Positions 1 through 6,193 of a stretch of 22,073 nucleotides of DNA are shown one piece after another. The stretch is from JAKPQD01 sp029572965 (GTDB lineage Bacteria; Bacteroidota; Bacteroidia; Bacteroidales; DTGW01), in NCBI GenBank assembly GCA_035374585.1, contig DAOSPF010000059.1, positions 1 through 22,073 of the forward strand, given 5' to 3'. Positions within the stretch are counted from its first letter, which is position 1. Each line of letters begins with the position of its first letter. Under the pieces are notes generated by a model that worked only from the letters and a program-made list of their open reading frames with translations, had not been told where the DNA came from and ran no database searches. Both the position numbers and the translations under genes were made by a program.

Positions 1-128
1 GAATTGATATAATCCAGGGTTCTGGTTATTTTGAAACTATTCTCATTGAGAAAAGGCACCTGGGCGTTAATTTTTGCAAAAGATAAGAGTACAATTAGGT
101 TTATAAAGAAGAGCTTTTTTTTATTCAT
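1..128 (-). CDS. N-terminus of a secreted protein (partial)
   Basis: An ATG at 128 opens a minus-strand frame that runs off the window edge after 42 codons. The first residues (MNKKKLFFINLIVLLSF, then AKINAQ) form a classic Sec signal peptide: a basic N-region, a hydrophobic core, and a probable cleavage after the Ala-Gln region near residue 22. The mature part begins with VPFLNENSFKITRTLDYIN. This loosely recalls the start of Bacteroidetes S41 C-terminal processing peptidases, but 20 residues are too few to assign a family. It lies 75 bp downstream of the SiaC-family gene on the same strand, so the two could be cotranscribed. The export signal is well supported; the function is unknown. Confidence 0.7.
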   Translation of the reverse strand, partial: MNKKKLFFINLIVLLSFAKINAQVPFLNENSFKITRTLDYIN

Positions 129-136
129 TTTAAAAA

Positions 137-181
137 GGTTAAAAAATGAGGTTAAAGGATAATTTCAGAGAGATGGTTAAA
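137..181 (-). repeat. Three direct TTTAACC repeats in the leader of the secreted-protein gene
   Basis: The heptamer TTTAACC (GGTTAAA on the plus strand) occurs at 137-143, 150-156 and 175-181. Start-to-start spacings are 13 and 25 bases. All three lie in the 75-bp gap upstream of the signal-peptide gene. Regularly spaced direct repeats can be activator sites, but in AT-rich DNA chance is a real alternative. Confidence 0.35.
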
Positions 182-203
182 TTTAGAGGTTTTTATTTTG
201 CTA

Positions 204-599
204 TTAATTGAAAGCAACAACGTTTACAGGTATTTTAGCAATTTCTCCAAGCTCTTTTCCATTCTCAGCCATAGATGGATCTTCGCCGTCATATTGCCAC
301 TGAACGTTGACCGGGATGCCCATGTGATATATTTCAGCGAAATTTTGAAAAATTTCAACAAGCTGTCTTAATGAAGCTGAATTGTAATAAACCATTTTGA
401 AAAAAACTTGTACCTGTGGCAAGGTTTCGAGTGAATTGCTAAGCAATTCTTTGTATTCTTGCAGCCAGGAAATAACCGGGGCATAAAATTCAATTGCATT
501 TTCGGGAAGTGAAAAACCATAAAACTCGAGCACATTCTGACCTGGGTCAAGAATTATGCCAGGAGTAAATTTGGTAGATTCAATTCTAAGCAGCTTCAT
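204..599 (-). CDS. SiaC-family regulatory phosphoprotein (DUF1987)
   Basis: This 131-residue protein has the SiaC/DUF1987 layout. The N-terminus ESTKFTPGIILDP is followed by the FYGFSLPENAIEFYAPVISW block, the NSAS motif at residues 73-76, and the acidic C-terminal part with WQYDGEDPSMAENG. In Pseudomonas aeruginosa, SiaC is switched by phosphorylation of a hydroxyl residue in the equivalent motif and binds the diguanylate cyclase SiaD. Ser74 or Ser76 would be the matching site here. No kinase (SiaB), SpoIIE-type phosphatase (SiaA) or cyclase gene is adjacent, so the partners must lie elsewhere, and a link to cyclic di-GMP is inference only. ATG start at 599; 89 bp downstream of guaA on the same strand. 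Length is normal for the family. Confidence 0.85.
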   Translation of the reverse strand: MKLLRIESTKFTPGIILDPGQNVLEFYGFSLPENAIEFYAPVISWLQEYKELLSNSLETLPQVQVFFKMVYYNSASLRQLVEIFQNFAEIYHMGIPVNVQWQYDGEDPSMAENGKELGEIAKIPVNVVAFN

Positions 600-688
600 T
601 TATTGCAGTAATATATTCAGGGCACTAAAAGTAATAATTATTCTTCAAAAAAAAATATTTTTCAAAAAATAAGTAACGGCGAAATGCC

Positions 689-2218
689 TTATTCCCACTC
701 AATTGTAGCAGGTGGTTTTGAACTTATGTCATAAACAACCCTGTTTACCCCTTTTACTTTGTTGATGATTTCGTTAGATATTTTAGCCAGGAATTCGTAT
801 GGGAGGTGTGCCCAATCAGCCGTCATTCCGTCTGTAGAGGTTACAGCCCTTAATACAACGGCATTTTCATAAGTACGTTCGTCTCCCATAACCCCGACAG
901 ATTGAACAGGTAGTAAAATTGCGCCAGCCTGCCATACTTTGTTGTAAAGATCATTAGATTTAAGGCCTTCGATAAAGATACTGTCAACTTCTTGCAAAAT
1001 AGCTACTTTTTCAGCAGTAATATCGCTAAGGATACGAATAGCTAAGCCAGGGCCTGGGAAAGGATGCCTGTTAAGCAAGTCTTCCGGTAACCCAACAGTA
1101 CGGCCTACTCGTCTTACCTCGTCTTTAAATAGTAAGCGCAATGGTTCTACTATCTTAAGTTTCATTTTTTCAGGCAATCCACCAACGTTGTGGTGCGATT
1201 TGATAGTAGCAGAAGGTCCATTGACCGATACAGACTCAATAACATCAGGGTAGATAGTACCTTGGGCCAACCATTTTACATCAGTTATTTTATGAGCTTC
1301 TTCATCAAATACTTCAATGAAACAGCGCCCTATAATTTTTCTTTTTTTCTCAGGATCAGAAACGCCTTTTAATTCTGATAAAAATTTATTTTTAGCGTCA
1401 GCGCCAATTACATTCAAGCCAAGATCTTTATATGAATGAAGTACTTTTTCAAATTCATCCTTGCGTAAAAGTCCGTTATCAACGAAAATACATGTAAGAT
1501 TTTTACCAATAGCCTTGTGTAAAAGTAATGCAGCTACTGACGAATCTACACCGCCTGATAAACCAAGGACTACTTTGTCGTTTTTGACTTGTTCCTGAAG
1601 GCTTTTAATTGTACTTTCAACAAATGATTGGGGGGTCCATTCGCCGTGGCATCCGCAAATATTTCTTACGAAATTGCTCAATAATACAGAGCCTTCAGTA
1701 GAGTGATAAACTTCTGGGTGAAACTGAATGCCAAAAGTATTTTCTCCTTTGATTTGAAAAGCGCCGACTTTCACGTCGTTGGTGCTGCCAATAATTTCAA
1801 AATCGGCAGGGATTTTGGTAATTGAATCACCATGCGACATCCAAACCTGTGTATTGGCTGATAGCTTAGTAAGTAATGGATTGTTCGTGTTAATAAATGA
1901 CAAGTTTGCACGGCCATATTCGCGTGTTTTTGAGGCTTCTACTTCGCCACCTAACAATTGTGCCAGGTATTGAGCTCCATAGCATATACCAAGTAGTGGA
2001 AATTTCTTACGAATGCTGCTCAAATCTGGTTTTGGTGCATTTGCTTCACGCACTGAGAAAGGGCTTCCGGATAAGATAACCCCTTTAACGCTCTCGTCAA
2101 GCTGAGGGAAATGGTTGTAAGGATAAATTTCACTGTAAACATTGAGTTCACGAACCCTGCGGGCAATCAACTGTGTGTATTGTGACCCAAAATCGAGAAT
2201 AACAATTTTTTCTACCAC
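689..2218 (-). CDS. guaA: GMP synthase (glutamine-hydrolysing)
   Basis: A full-length 509-residue cytoplasmic enzyme that converts XMP to GMP with ATP and glutamine, the last step of de novo guanine nucleotide synthesis. The class I glutamine amidotransferase domain covers about residues 1-190, with nucleophile Cys79 in LLGICYGAQ and the His167/Glu169 pair in FHPEV. The ATP-pyrophosphatase P-loop is LSGGVDSS (220-227). The C-terminal dimerisation domain contains RHPFPGPGLAIR and ends in PPATIEWE, as usual. The start codon is GTG at 2218. An in-frame stop lies 21 bases upstream with no ATG between, and the resulting N-terminus (MVEKIVILDFGSQ) fits the family exactly. It probably has its own promoter (-7 box at 2279-2286). 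Confidence 0.98.
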   Translation of the reverse strand: MVEKIVILDFGSQYTQLIARRVRELNVYSEIYPYNHFPQLDESVKGVILSGSPFSVREANAPKPDLSSIRKKFPLLGICYGAQYLAQLLGGEVEASKTREYGRANLSFINTNNPLLTKLSANTQVWMSHGDSITKIPADFEIIGSTNDVKVGAFQIKGENTFGIQFHPEVYHSTEGSVLLSNFVRNICGCHGEWTPQSFVESTIKSLQEQVKNDKVVLGLSGGVDSSVAALLLHKAIGKNLTCIFVDNGLLRKDEFEKVLHSYKDLGLNVIGADAKNKFLSELKGVSDPEKKRKIIGRCFIEVFDEEAHKITDVKWLAQGTIYPDVIESVSVNGPSATIKSHHNVGGLPEKMKLKIVEPLRLLFKDEVRRVGRTVGLPEDLLNRHPFPGPGLAIRILSDITAEKVAILQEVDSIFIEGLKSNDLYNKVWQAGAILLPVQSVGVMGDERTYENAVVLRAVTSTDGMTADWAHLPYEFLAKISNEIINKVKGVNRVVYDISSKPPATIEWE

Positions 2219-2278
2219 TTGTATATGTATTGATAATTAACTACTTGAGAATAATTCTACTGTTGTACAATTTTTCTG

Positions 2279-2286
2279 CAAAGATA
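2279..2286 (-). promoter_or_regulatory. Predicted -7 box for guaA
   Basis: The minus strand reads TATCTTTG, an exact match to the Bacteroidetes -7 consensus TAnnTTTG, about 60 bases before the guaA start. No convincing -33 TTG is placed upstream, so this is a half-supported promoter. Confidence 0.4.
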
Positions 2287-2316
2287 GAAAACTATCTGAA
2301 TGAATTATTGAGTAGT

Positions 2317-3099
2317 TTAGCTTTTTAGCTGAGGTTCATCCAGCTCGAAAGACAAACCGTCAAAAGCTATATTAATCCCAGGAGGAAGAGTTTCATTTAG
2401 CTCACTATGAAGCCCGGCTTGGTGGCTGATGTGTGTAATGTAGCCATAGGCTGGTTTTATCTCATGTATCAACCCTATGGCTTCTTTTAAGGTAAAGTGG
2501 GAGAGGTGTGTCTGGTGTCTCAATCCTGATACGGCAAGATGGGTGCAGCCTATGAGTTTTTTCTTTTCTTCTGTGCTAATGGTTTTGATATCTGTGAGGT
2601 ATGCAAAGTTGCCAATTCTAAACCCTAAGATGGGTAATTTATAATGCATCAAGCGAATAGGGGTAACAGGGATATTTTGGATGAAAAAAGGATTTTCATC
2701 AATGGTGTGAAGCATAATCTCAGGCACTCCAGGATACTTAACTTTAGCAAAGGCGTATGAAAATTCGTTTTTTATGGTGTCTTGTACACGAGATTCGGCG
2801 TAAACGTCCATTGGTTTCCCACTTATGTAATTAAAAGACCGAATGTCATCAAGTCCGCCAATATGGTCTTTGTGTTCGTGTGTAAATACAATTGCCTCAA
2901 GATGCTTTACGTTCTCACGCAGCATTTGTGTCCGGAAGTCAGGCCCACAATCAATAGAGATGTTTATGCCATGTGTTTCAATCATTACAGAAGAACGAAG
3001 TCTTTTGTCATGTTTATTTGTCGAGCAGCATACATTACAATCGCAAGCAATTACTGGTACGCCTTGGGATGTGCCGGTGCCAAGAAATGTTACTTTCAA
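2317..3099 (-). CDS. MBL-fold metallohydrolase, PhnP-like
   Basis: A 260-residue metallo-beta-lactamase-fold hydrolase. The metal-binding motif THEHKDH (residues 73-79) gives His74, His76, Asp78 and His79. Further ligand candidates are Asp170 (YLTD), His201 and the THISH histidines (223, 226). The N-terminus MKVTFLGTGTSQGVPVIAC with a following Cys cluster (19, 21, 24, 25) is the layout of PhnP and its relatives, in which these cysteines bind a structural zinc. PhnP hydrolyses phosphoribosyl cyclic phosphate in phosphonate breakdown, but no phn genes are nearby, so the substrate is open. The start is TTG at 3099: no usable ATG precedes it, and the TTG gives the exact family N-terminus. Divergent from hypE across 186 bp. 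Confidence 0.88.
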   Translation of the reverse strand: MKVTFLGTGTSQGVPVIACDCNVCCSTNKHDKRLRSSVMIETHGINISIDCGPDFRTQMLRENVKHLEAIVFTHEHKDHIGGLDDIRSFNYISGKPMDVYAESRVQDTIKNEFSYAFAKVKYPGVPEIMLHTIDENPFFIQNIPVTPIRLMHYKLPILGFRIGNFAYLTDIKTISTEEKKKLIGCTHLAVSGLRHQTHLSHFTLKEAIGLIHEIKPAYGYITHISHQAGLHSELNETLPPGINIAFDGLSFELDEPQLKS

Positions 3100-3185
3100 T
3101 GTTGTAAAAATTATTCTATGTAAAAGTAAGGTTTTATTTAGAAATACGCGATATTGTTCATGTTTAAGTATATGTAAAGAAAGTA

Positions 3186-3212
3186 TTGGTTATTTAAAAC
3201 TGGTTAACTTTG
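3186..3212 (+). promoter_or_regulatory. Predicted hypE promoter
   Basis: TTG at 3186-3188, 16 bases, then TAACTTTG at 3205-3212 matches the Bacteroidetes promoter form TTG-N(17-23)-TAnnTTTG, with spacing one base short. Initiation would fall near 3218, leaving a leader of about 65 bases that contains both heptamer arrays. Confidence 0.55.
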
Positions 3213-3222
3213 CGAGGAAATA

Positions 3223-3277
3223 ATTACGGATTACGAATTACGGATTAATATTAACTAACAACTAACAACTAACAACC
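3223..3277 (+). repeat. Two adjacent heptamer tandem arrays in the hypE leader
   Basis: The first array (3223-3247) is ATTACGG, ATTACGA, ATTACGG plus a partial ATTA. The second (3253-3277) is three perfect copies of AACTAAC plus a partial AAC. Both have a 7-base period and lie between the predicted promoter and the hypE ATG at 3286. They resemble the short tandemly repeated repetitive (STRR) heptamers known from cyanobacteria. Units are far too short for a CRISPR array. Confidence 0.85.
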
Positions 3278-3285
3278 ATACTATT

Positions 3286-4305
3286 ATGGGCGAAACAAAG
3301 ATAATTACACTGAATCATGGAAGTGGGGGAAAGCTTACTCATGATTTGATTGAAAACCTCTTTTTGAAATACTTTAAAAATAAAGATATAATTACGCTGA
3401 CCGATTCGGCCATTGTTCCTTCTCAAAGCAGCCATTTAGCTTTTACTACAGATGGGTATGTGGTGGAGCCTATTTTTTTCCCTGGTGGAAACATTGGTAA
3501 GCTTGCTGTTTGCGGTACGGTAAATGATTTGGCTGTATCAGGGGCAAAACCGGCTTATTTAAGTTGTTCTTTTATTATTGAAGAAGGATTAACCTTTGAT
3601 GAACTTGAGAAAATTGTTGTTACAATGGCTGAAGAAGCTTCTAAAGCTGGAGTTAACATTGTTACCGGGGATACAAAGGTTGTGCATAAAGGGAAAGGGG
3701 ATAAAATATTCATCACGGCCTCGGGAATTGGATTTGTTGACGAGGATAGAGCTAAAATAGGCAGTGCAGATAAGGCTAAAGAAGGGGATAAGATAATAGT
3801 TACCGGTTCATTAGGGGATCATGCCATAGCTATCCTCTCGTCGCGCGAATCACTTACTTTTGAAACTCCTGTTGTTTCAGATTGTGCATCTTTAAATGGA
3901 TTGATAGAGAAAGCCCTGGAAGCTTGTCCAAATATCTCATTTATGCGTGATGCAACAAGGGGTGGGGCTGCGACAGTCTTATGTGAGCTTGCAGAAAAGA
4001 CTGGAAAAGGAATAATTATCTATGAAAAAGAGATTCCTGTGAAAGAAAGTGTAATGGCAATATGTGAAATGTTTGGTTTTGATCCGTTGTTCCTTGCCAA
4101 TGAGGGTAAGGCGGTAATCGTAGTTCCTGCAAATGATGCTGATAAAGTGTTACAAATTCTTCAAATGCACGAACTTGGCAAAGATGCTGCTATTATTGGC
4201 GAAATAACTGCCGAAAACCCGAGAAAAGTAATACTAAAAACGAGTACAGGGGGAAAACGCTGGATAGATATGCCATCGGGGGCACAGTTGCCACGAATAT
4301 GCTAA
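3286..4305 (+). CDS. hypE: HypE, carbamoyl dehydratase for [NiFe]-hydrogenase maturation
   Basis: This 339-residue protein of the PurM/AIR-synthase-like fold dehydrates the carbamoyl group that HypF loads on its C-terminal cysteine. The thiocyanate formed is then passed to HypC-HypD to make the Fe(CN)2CO centre. The N-terminal glycine-rich segment LNHGSGGK (9-16), the GDTK motif near residue 128 and the MRDATRGG block are as expected. Above all, the protein ends in PRIC, placing the essential cysteine as the last residue (339). That tail separates it from ThiL, SelD and PurM relatives. ATG start at 3286. No hypA, B, C, D, F or hydrogenase subunit gene is in the window. The stop codon is followed within 3 bases by a dispersed repeat and then a bidirectional terminator. 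Confidence 0.96.
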   Translation: MGETKIITLNHGSGGKLTHDLIENLFLKYFKNKDIITLTDSAIVPSQSSHLAFTTDGYVVEPIFFPGGNIGKLAVCGTVNDLAVSGAKPAYLSCSFIIEEGLTFDELEKIVVTMAEEASKAGVNIVTGDTKVVHKGKGDKIFITASGIGFVDEDRAKIGSADKAKEGDKIIVTGSLGDHAIAILSSRESLTFETPVVSDCASLNGLIEKALEACPNISFMRDATRGGAATVLCELAEKTGKGIIIYEKEIPVKESVMAICEMFGFDPLFLANEGKAVIVVPANDADKVLQILQMHELGKDAAIIGEITAENPRKVILKTSTGGKRWIDMPSGAQLPRIC

Positions 4306-4308
4306 GAA

Positions 4309-4351
4309 AATTAGCGAATGAGATAATTTGAAAATTAGAAAATGGGAAAAT
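4309..4351 (+). repeat. Dispersed repeat, copy A (3' side of hypE)
   Basis: This stretch begins AATTAGCGAAT and continues with TTTGAAAA-like units. It aligns without gaps to 17522-17564 at 38 of 43 positions. Both copies begin at or within a few bases of the stop codon of an upstream plus-strand gene. Confidence 0.75.
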
Positions 4352-4390
4352 AAAAAGAGCTGGTTTTTAAGTGAAACCAGCTCTTTTTTT
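4352..4390. terminator. Bidirectional terminator between hypE and xylE
   Basis: A 15-bp perfect stem (4352-4366 with 4374-4388) with core AGAGCTGGTTT / AAACCAGCTCT and a 7-base loop. It has a T run to 4390 on the plus strand and an A run on the 5' arm, which gives a U tract on the minus strand. It serves the convergent ends of hypE (stop 4305) and xylE (stop 4440). Confidence 0.92.
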
Positions 4391-4399
4391 ATTTGTATT

Positions 4400-4436
4400 T
4401 AATTGGCTAATTAACTTATTCTCAAATTCGTTAATT
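4400..4436 (-). repeat. Partial inverted copy of the dispersed repeat
   Basis: Read on the minus strand from 4436, the sequence starts AATTAACGAATTTGAGAATA. It matches 11 of the first 12 positions of the copy at 17522, then diverges. It sits on the xylE side of the terminator, so the hairpin is flanked by inverted related sequences. Confidence 0.45.
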
Positions 4437-4439
4437 ATC

Positions 4440-6119
4440 TTATTTCTTTTTCCATAGCCCATCCATTTCTTCCAGAGATTTTCCTTTGGTTTCGGGAACA
4501 AATTTCCACATAAACAATGCTGAAAGTATGCCCATGATGCCATATATCCAGTAAGCAAAACCGTGGTTGAACTTTTCTGTAAGCCAAACATTGTCATTTA
4601 ACATTGGGAATGTCAATGAAACAATCCAGTTGGCAATCCATTGTGCAGCAACAGCAATAGATAATGCGCCACGGATAGAGTTTGGGAATATTTCGGAAAG
4701 CAAAACCCAGCATACCGGGCCCCAGCTCATGGCAAAAGCAGCTGTGTAAAATAACATAAAGAACAGTGCTGCATATCCCTGTGCAGCTGTAAGTTGACCA
4801 CCAGTTTGTCCCCAATAGAAAGTAAAGCCTAATGAAATCATAGCAATGGCCATACCTATAGAACCTATAATCATCAAGGGTTTACGGCCAAATTTGTCTA
4901 CTGTAAGGATAGCTACAACAGTAAAAGTAAGATTAACAGCCCCAACTATGATAGTTTGCAGCAATGAACTATCAGTAGATGCTCCCATGTTGCGGAAGAT
5001 GTTGCCGGCATAATATAAAACCACGTTAATTCCTACAAATTGCTGAAATACAGAAAGCATGATACCTACAAAAATAATTAAGAAACCATATGAAAGCCAT
5101 GGTGCATGGTGTTCATGAAGTGTACCTTTTATTTCTTCCAGTATTTTAGGTGCATTTTCTTCACCTGCAATTTTCTTCAATACTTTTAGCGCTTTATCTT
5201 CTTTGTCATTAAGCACTAAAAATCTTGGGGTTTCGGGGACAAAGAACAGCAAAATAATGAAAATGCCGGCAGGTATTGCCCCTGAAAGGAACATATAACG
5301 CCAGCCATCAGTAATTAGCCAGGCCTCATCTCCCTGTTTTGCAATGAAATAGTTGACAAAATAGATAACAAGCATACCAAAAATGATAGCAAACTGGTTG
5401 AAAGATACCAATTTGCCACGAGAGTTGGCAGGGGCAATTTCGGCAATGTACATTGGTGAAATCATCGAGGCAATACCAACCCCTATACCCCCGATAATAC
5501 GGTAAACAACAAAAGAATAAACGTCTAATGTGCCAAAAATATTAAAAGCTTCAGGTTTCCAAGCTCCTATTGCTGAAATAAAGAAAGCGACAGCTGCAAT
5601 GAAAAGTCCATTTTTACGGCCAAGAGAGCGCGAAATAAAACCTGAGAGCGCCCCGCCGATGACGCATCCAATTAGCGCGCTGGCTATGACAAAGCCTTTA
5701 ATAGCATCAGCAGTATCTTGTAAGGCAGTAGCTTCTGTAGGGATAGGTTTCTTCAAAAAACTTATCATCCAGATTACTACAATAGCAATAATACCTGCAC
5801 TTATTGCTAAACCTTTTCTTGTGCCTAAAAGTTTAACTATCTGGCCTGATATAATTCCAAAAACCAATAAAATAACCAATGACATCAGTATTTTATACTG
5901 GGTTATCATGGATATAGCGTATGTTAATTGTGAAGGGTCGAGGATTTTTGAAATGTAAAATTCGACCAGCGATTTTTCAGCCCCGTTAACAACAGCGGTA
6001 TCGTAACCAAAAAGCAAGCCTCCTAAGGTGGCAACTAAGGTCAGCATGGCTATATATAGCGGGTTCCCCTTGCTATAAGTTGTTGATGCTGATTTTGATG
6101 AAGTGTCAATAAAAGCCAT
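4440..6119 (-). CDS. xylE: Sugar porter (MFS), probable D-xylose:H+ symporter
   Basis: A 559-residue inner-membrane sugar porter. Signature motifs appear in order: GGLLFGYDTAVVNG (33-46, TM1), SRSLGRKNG (163-171), PMYIAEIAPANSRG (222-235), VPETPRF (294-300), QQFVGINVVLYY (359-370), DKFGRKP (408-414), SEIFPNSIRG (475-484) and VPETKGKSLEEMD (541-553). The sugar-contacting QQ...N residues of E. coli XylE have equivalents at Gln359, Gln360 and Asn365. The block VIASALIGCVIGGALSG (144-160) is nearly the E. coli XylE TM2. Between TM1 and this TM2 lies an insert of about 75-85 residues with two hydrophobic stretches (about 77-98 and 103-122), making the protein roughly 70 residues longer than E. coli XylE. 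Last gene of the xyl operon; a hairpin precedes it. The xylose assignment rests on context plus motifs. Confidence 0.92.
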   Translation of the reverse strand: MAFIDTSSKSASTTYSKGNPLYIAMLTLVATLGGLLFGYDTAVVNGAEKSLVEFYISKILDPSQLTYAISMITQYKILMSLVILLVFGIISGQIVKLLGTRKGLAISAGIIAIVVIWMISFLKKPIPTEATALQDTADAIKGFVIASALIGCVIGGALSGFISRSLGRKNGLFIAAVAFFISAIGAWKPEAFNIFGTLDVYSFVVYRIIGGIGVGIASMISPMYIAEIAPANSRGKLVSFNQFAIIFGMLVIYFVNYFIAKQGDEAWLITDGWRYMFLSGAIPAGIFIILLFFVPETPRFLVLNDKEDKALKVLKKIAGEENAPKILEEIKGTLHEHHAPWLSYGFLIIFVGIMLSVFQQFVGINVVLYYAGNIFRNMGASTDSSLLQTIIVGAVNLTFTVVAILTVDKFGRKPLMIIGSIGMAIAMISLGFTFYWGQTGGQLTAAQGYAALFFMLFYTAAFAMSWGPVCWVLLSEIFPNSIRGALSIAVAAQWIANWIVSLTFPMLNDNVWLTEKFNHGFAYWIYGIMGILSALFMWKFVPETKGKSLEEMDGLWKKK

Positions 6120-6141
6120 TAGTATTTGTTTTTAGTGTGGT

Positions 6142-6180
6142 TAGTAAATAAAAACCCGGAATTTTTAAAATTCCGGGTTT
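6142..6180 (-). terminator. Intercistronic hairpin between xylA and xylE
   Basis: A 14-bp perfect stem (6152-6165 with 6167-6180; core AAACCCGGAATT) with almost no loop. On the minus strand it is followed by TTTTTATTTA, as in an intrinsic terminator. It starts 14 bases after the xylA stop and ends about 30 bases before the xylE ATG. It could reduce xylE transcription or protect the upstream mRNA 3' end. No separate xylE promoter was found between hairpin and start. Confidence 0.8.
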
Positions 6181-6193
6181 AAATATAGAAAAA

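Noticed and set aside
3223..3277. Possible CRISPR array
   Set aside because: Repeat units are 7 bases with no spacers, and there are no cas genes; these are simple tandem repeats.
3286..4305. HypE read as thiamine-monophosphate kinase, SelD or PurM
   Set aside because: The fold is shared, but the C-terminal PRIC with a terminal cysteine is specific to HypE.
5530..5958. A 142-residue plus-strand frame inside xylE
   Set aside because: It mirrors the membrane segments of the transporter and has no promoter or family resemblance.
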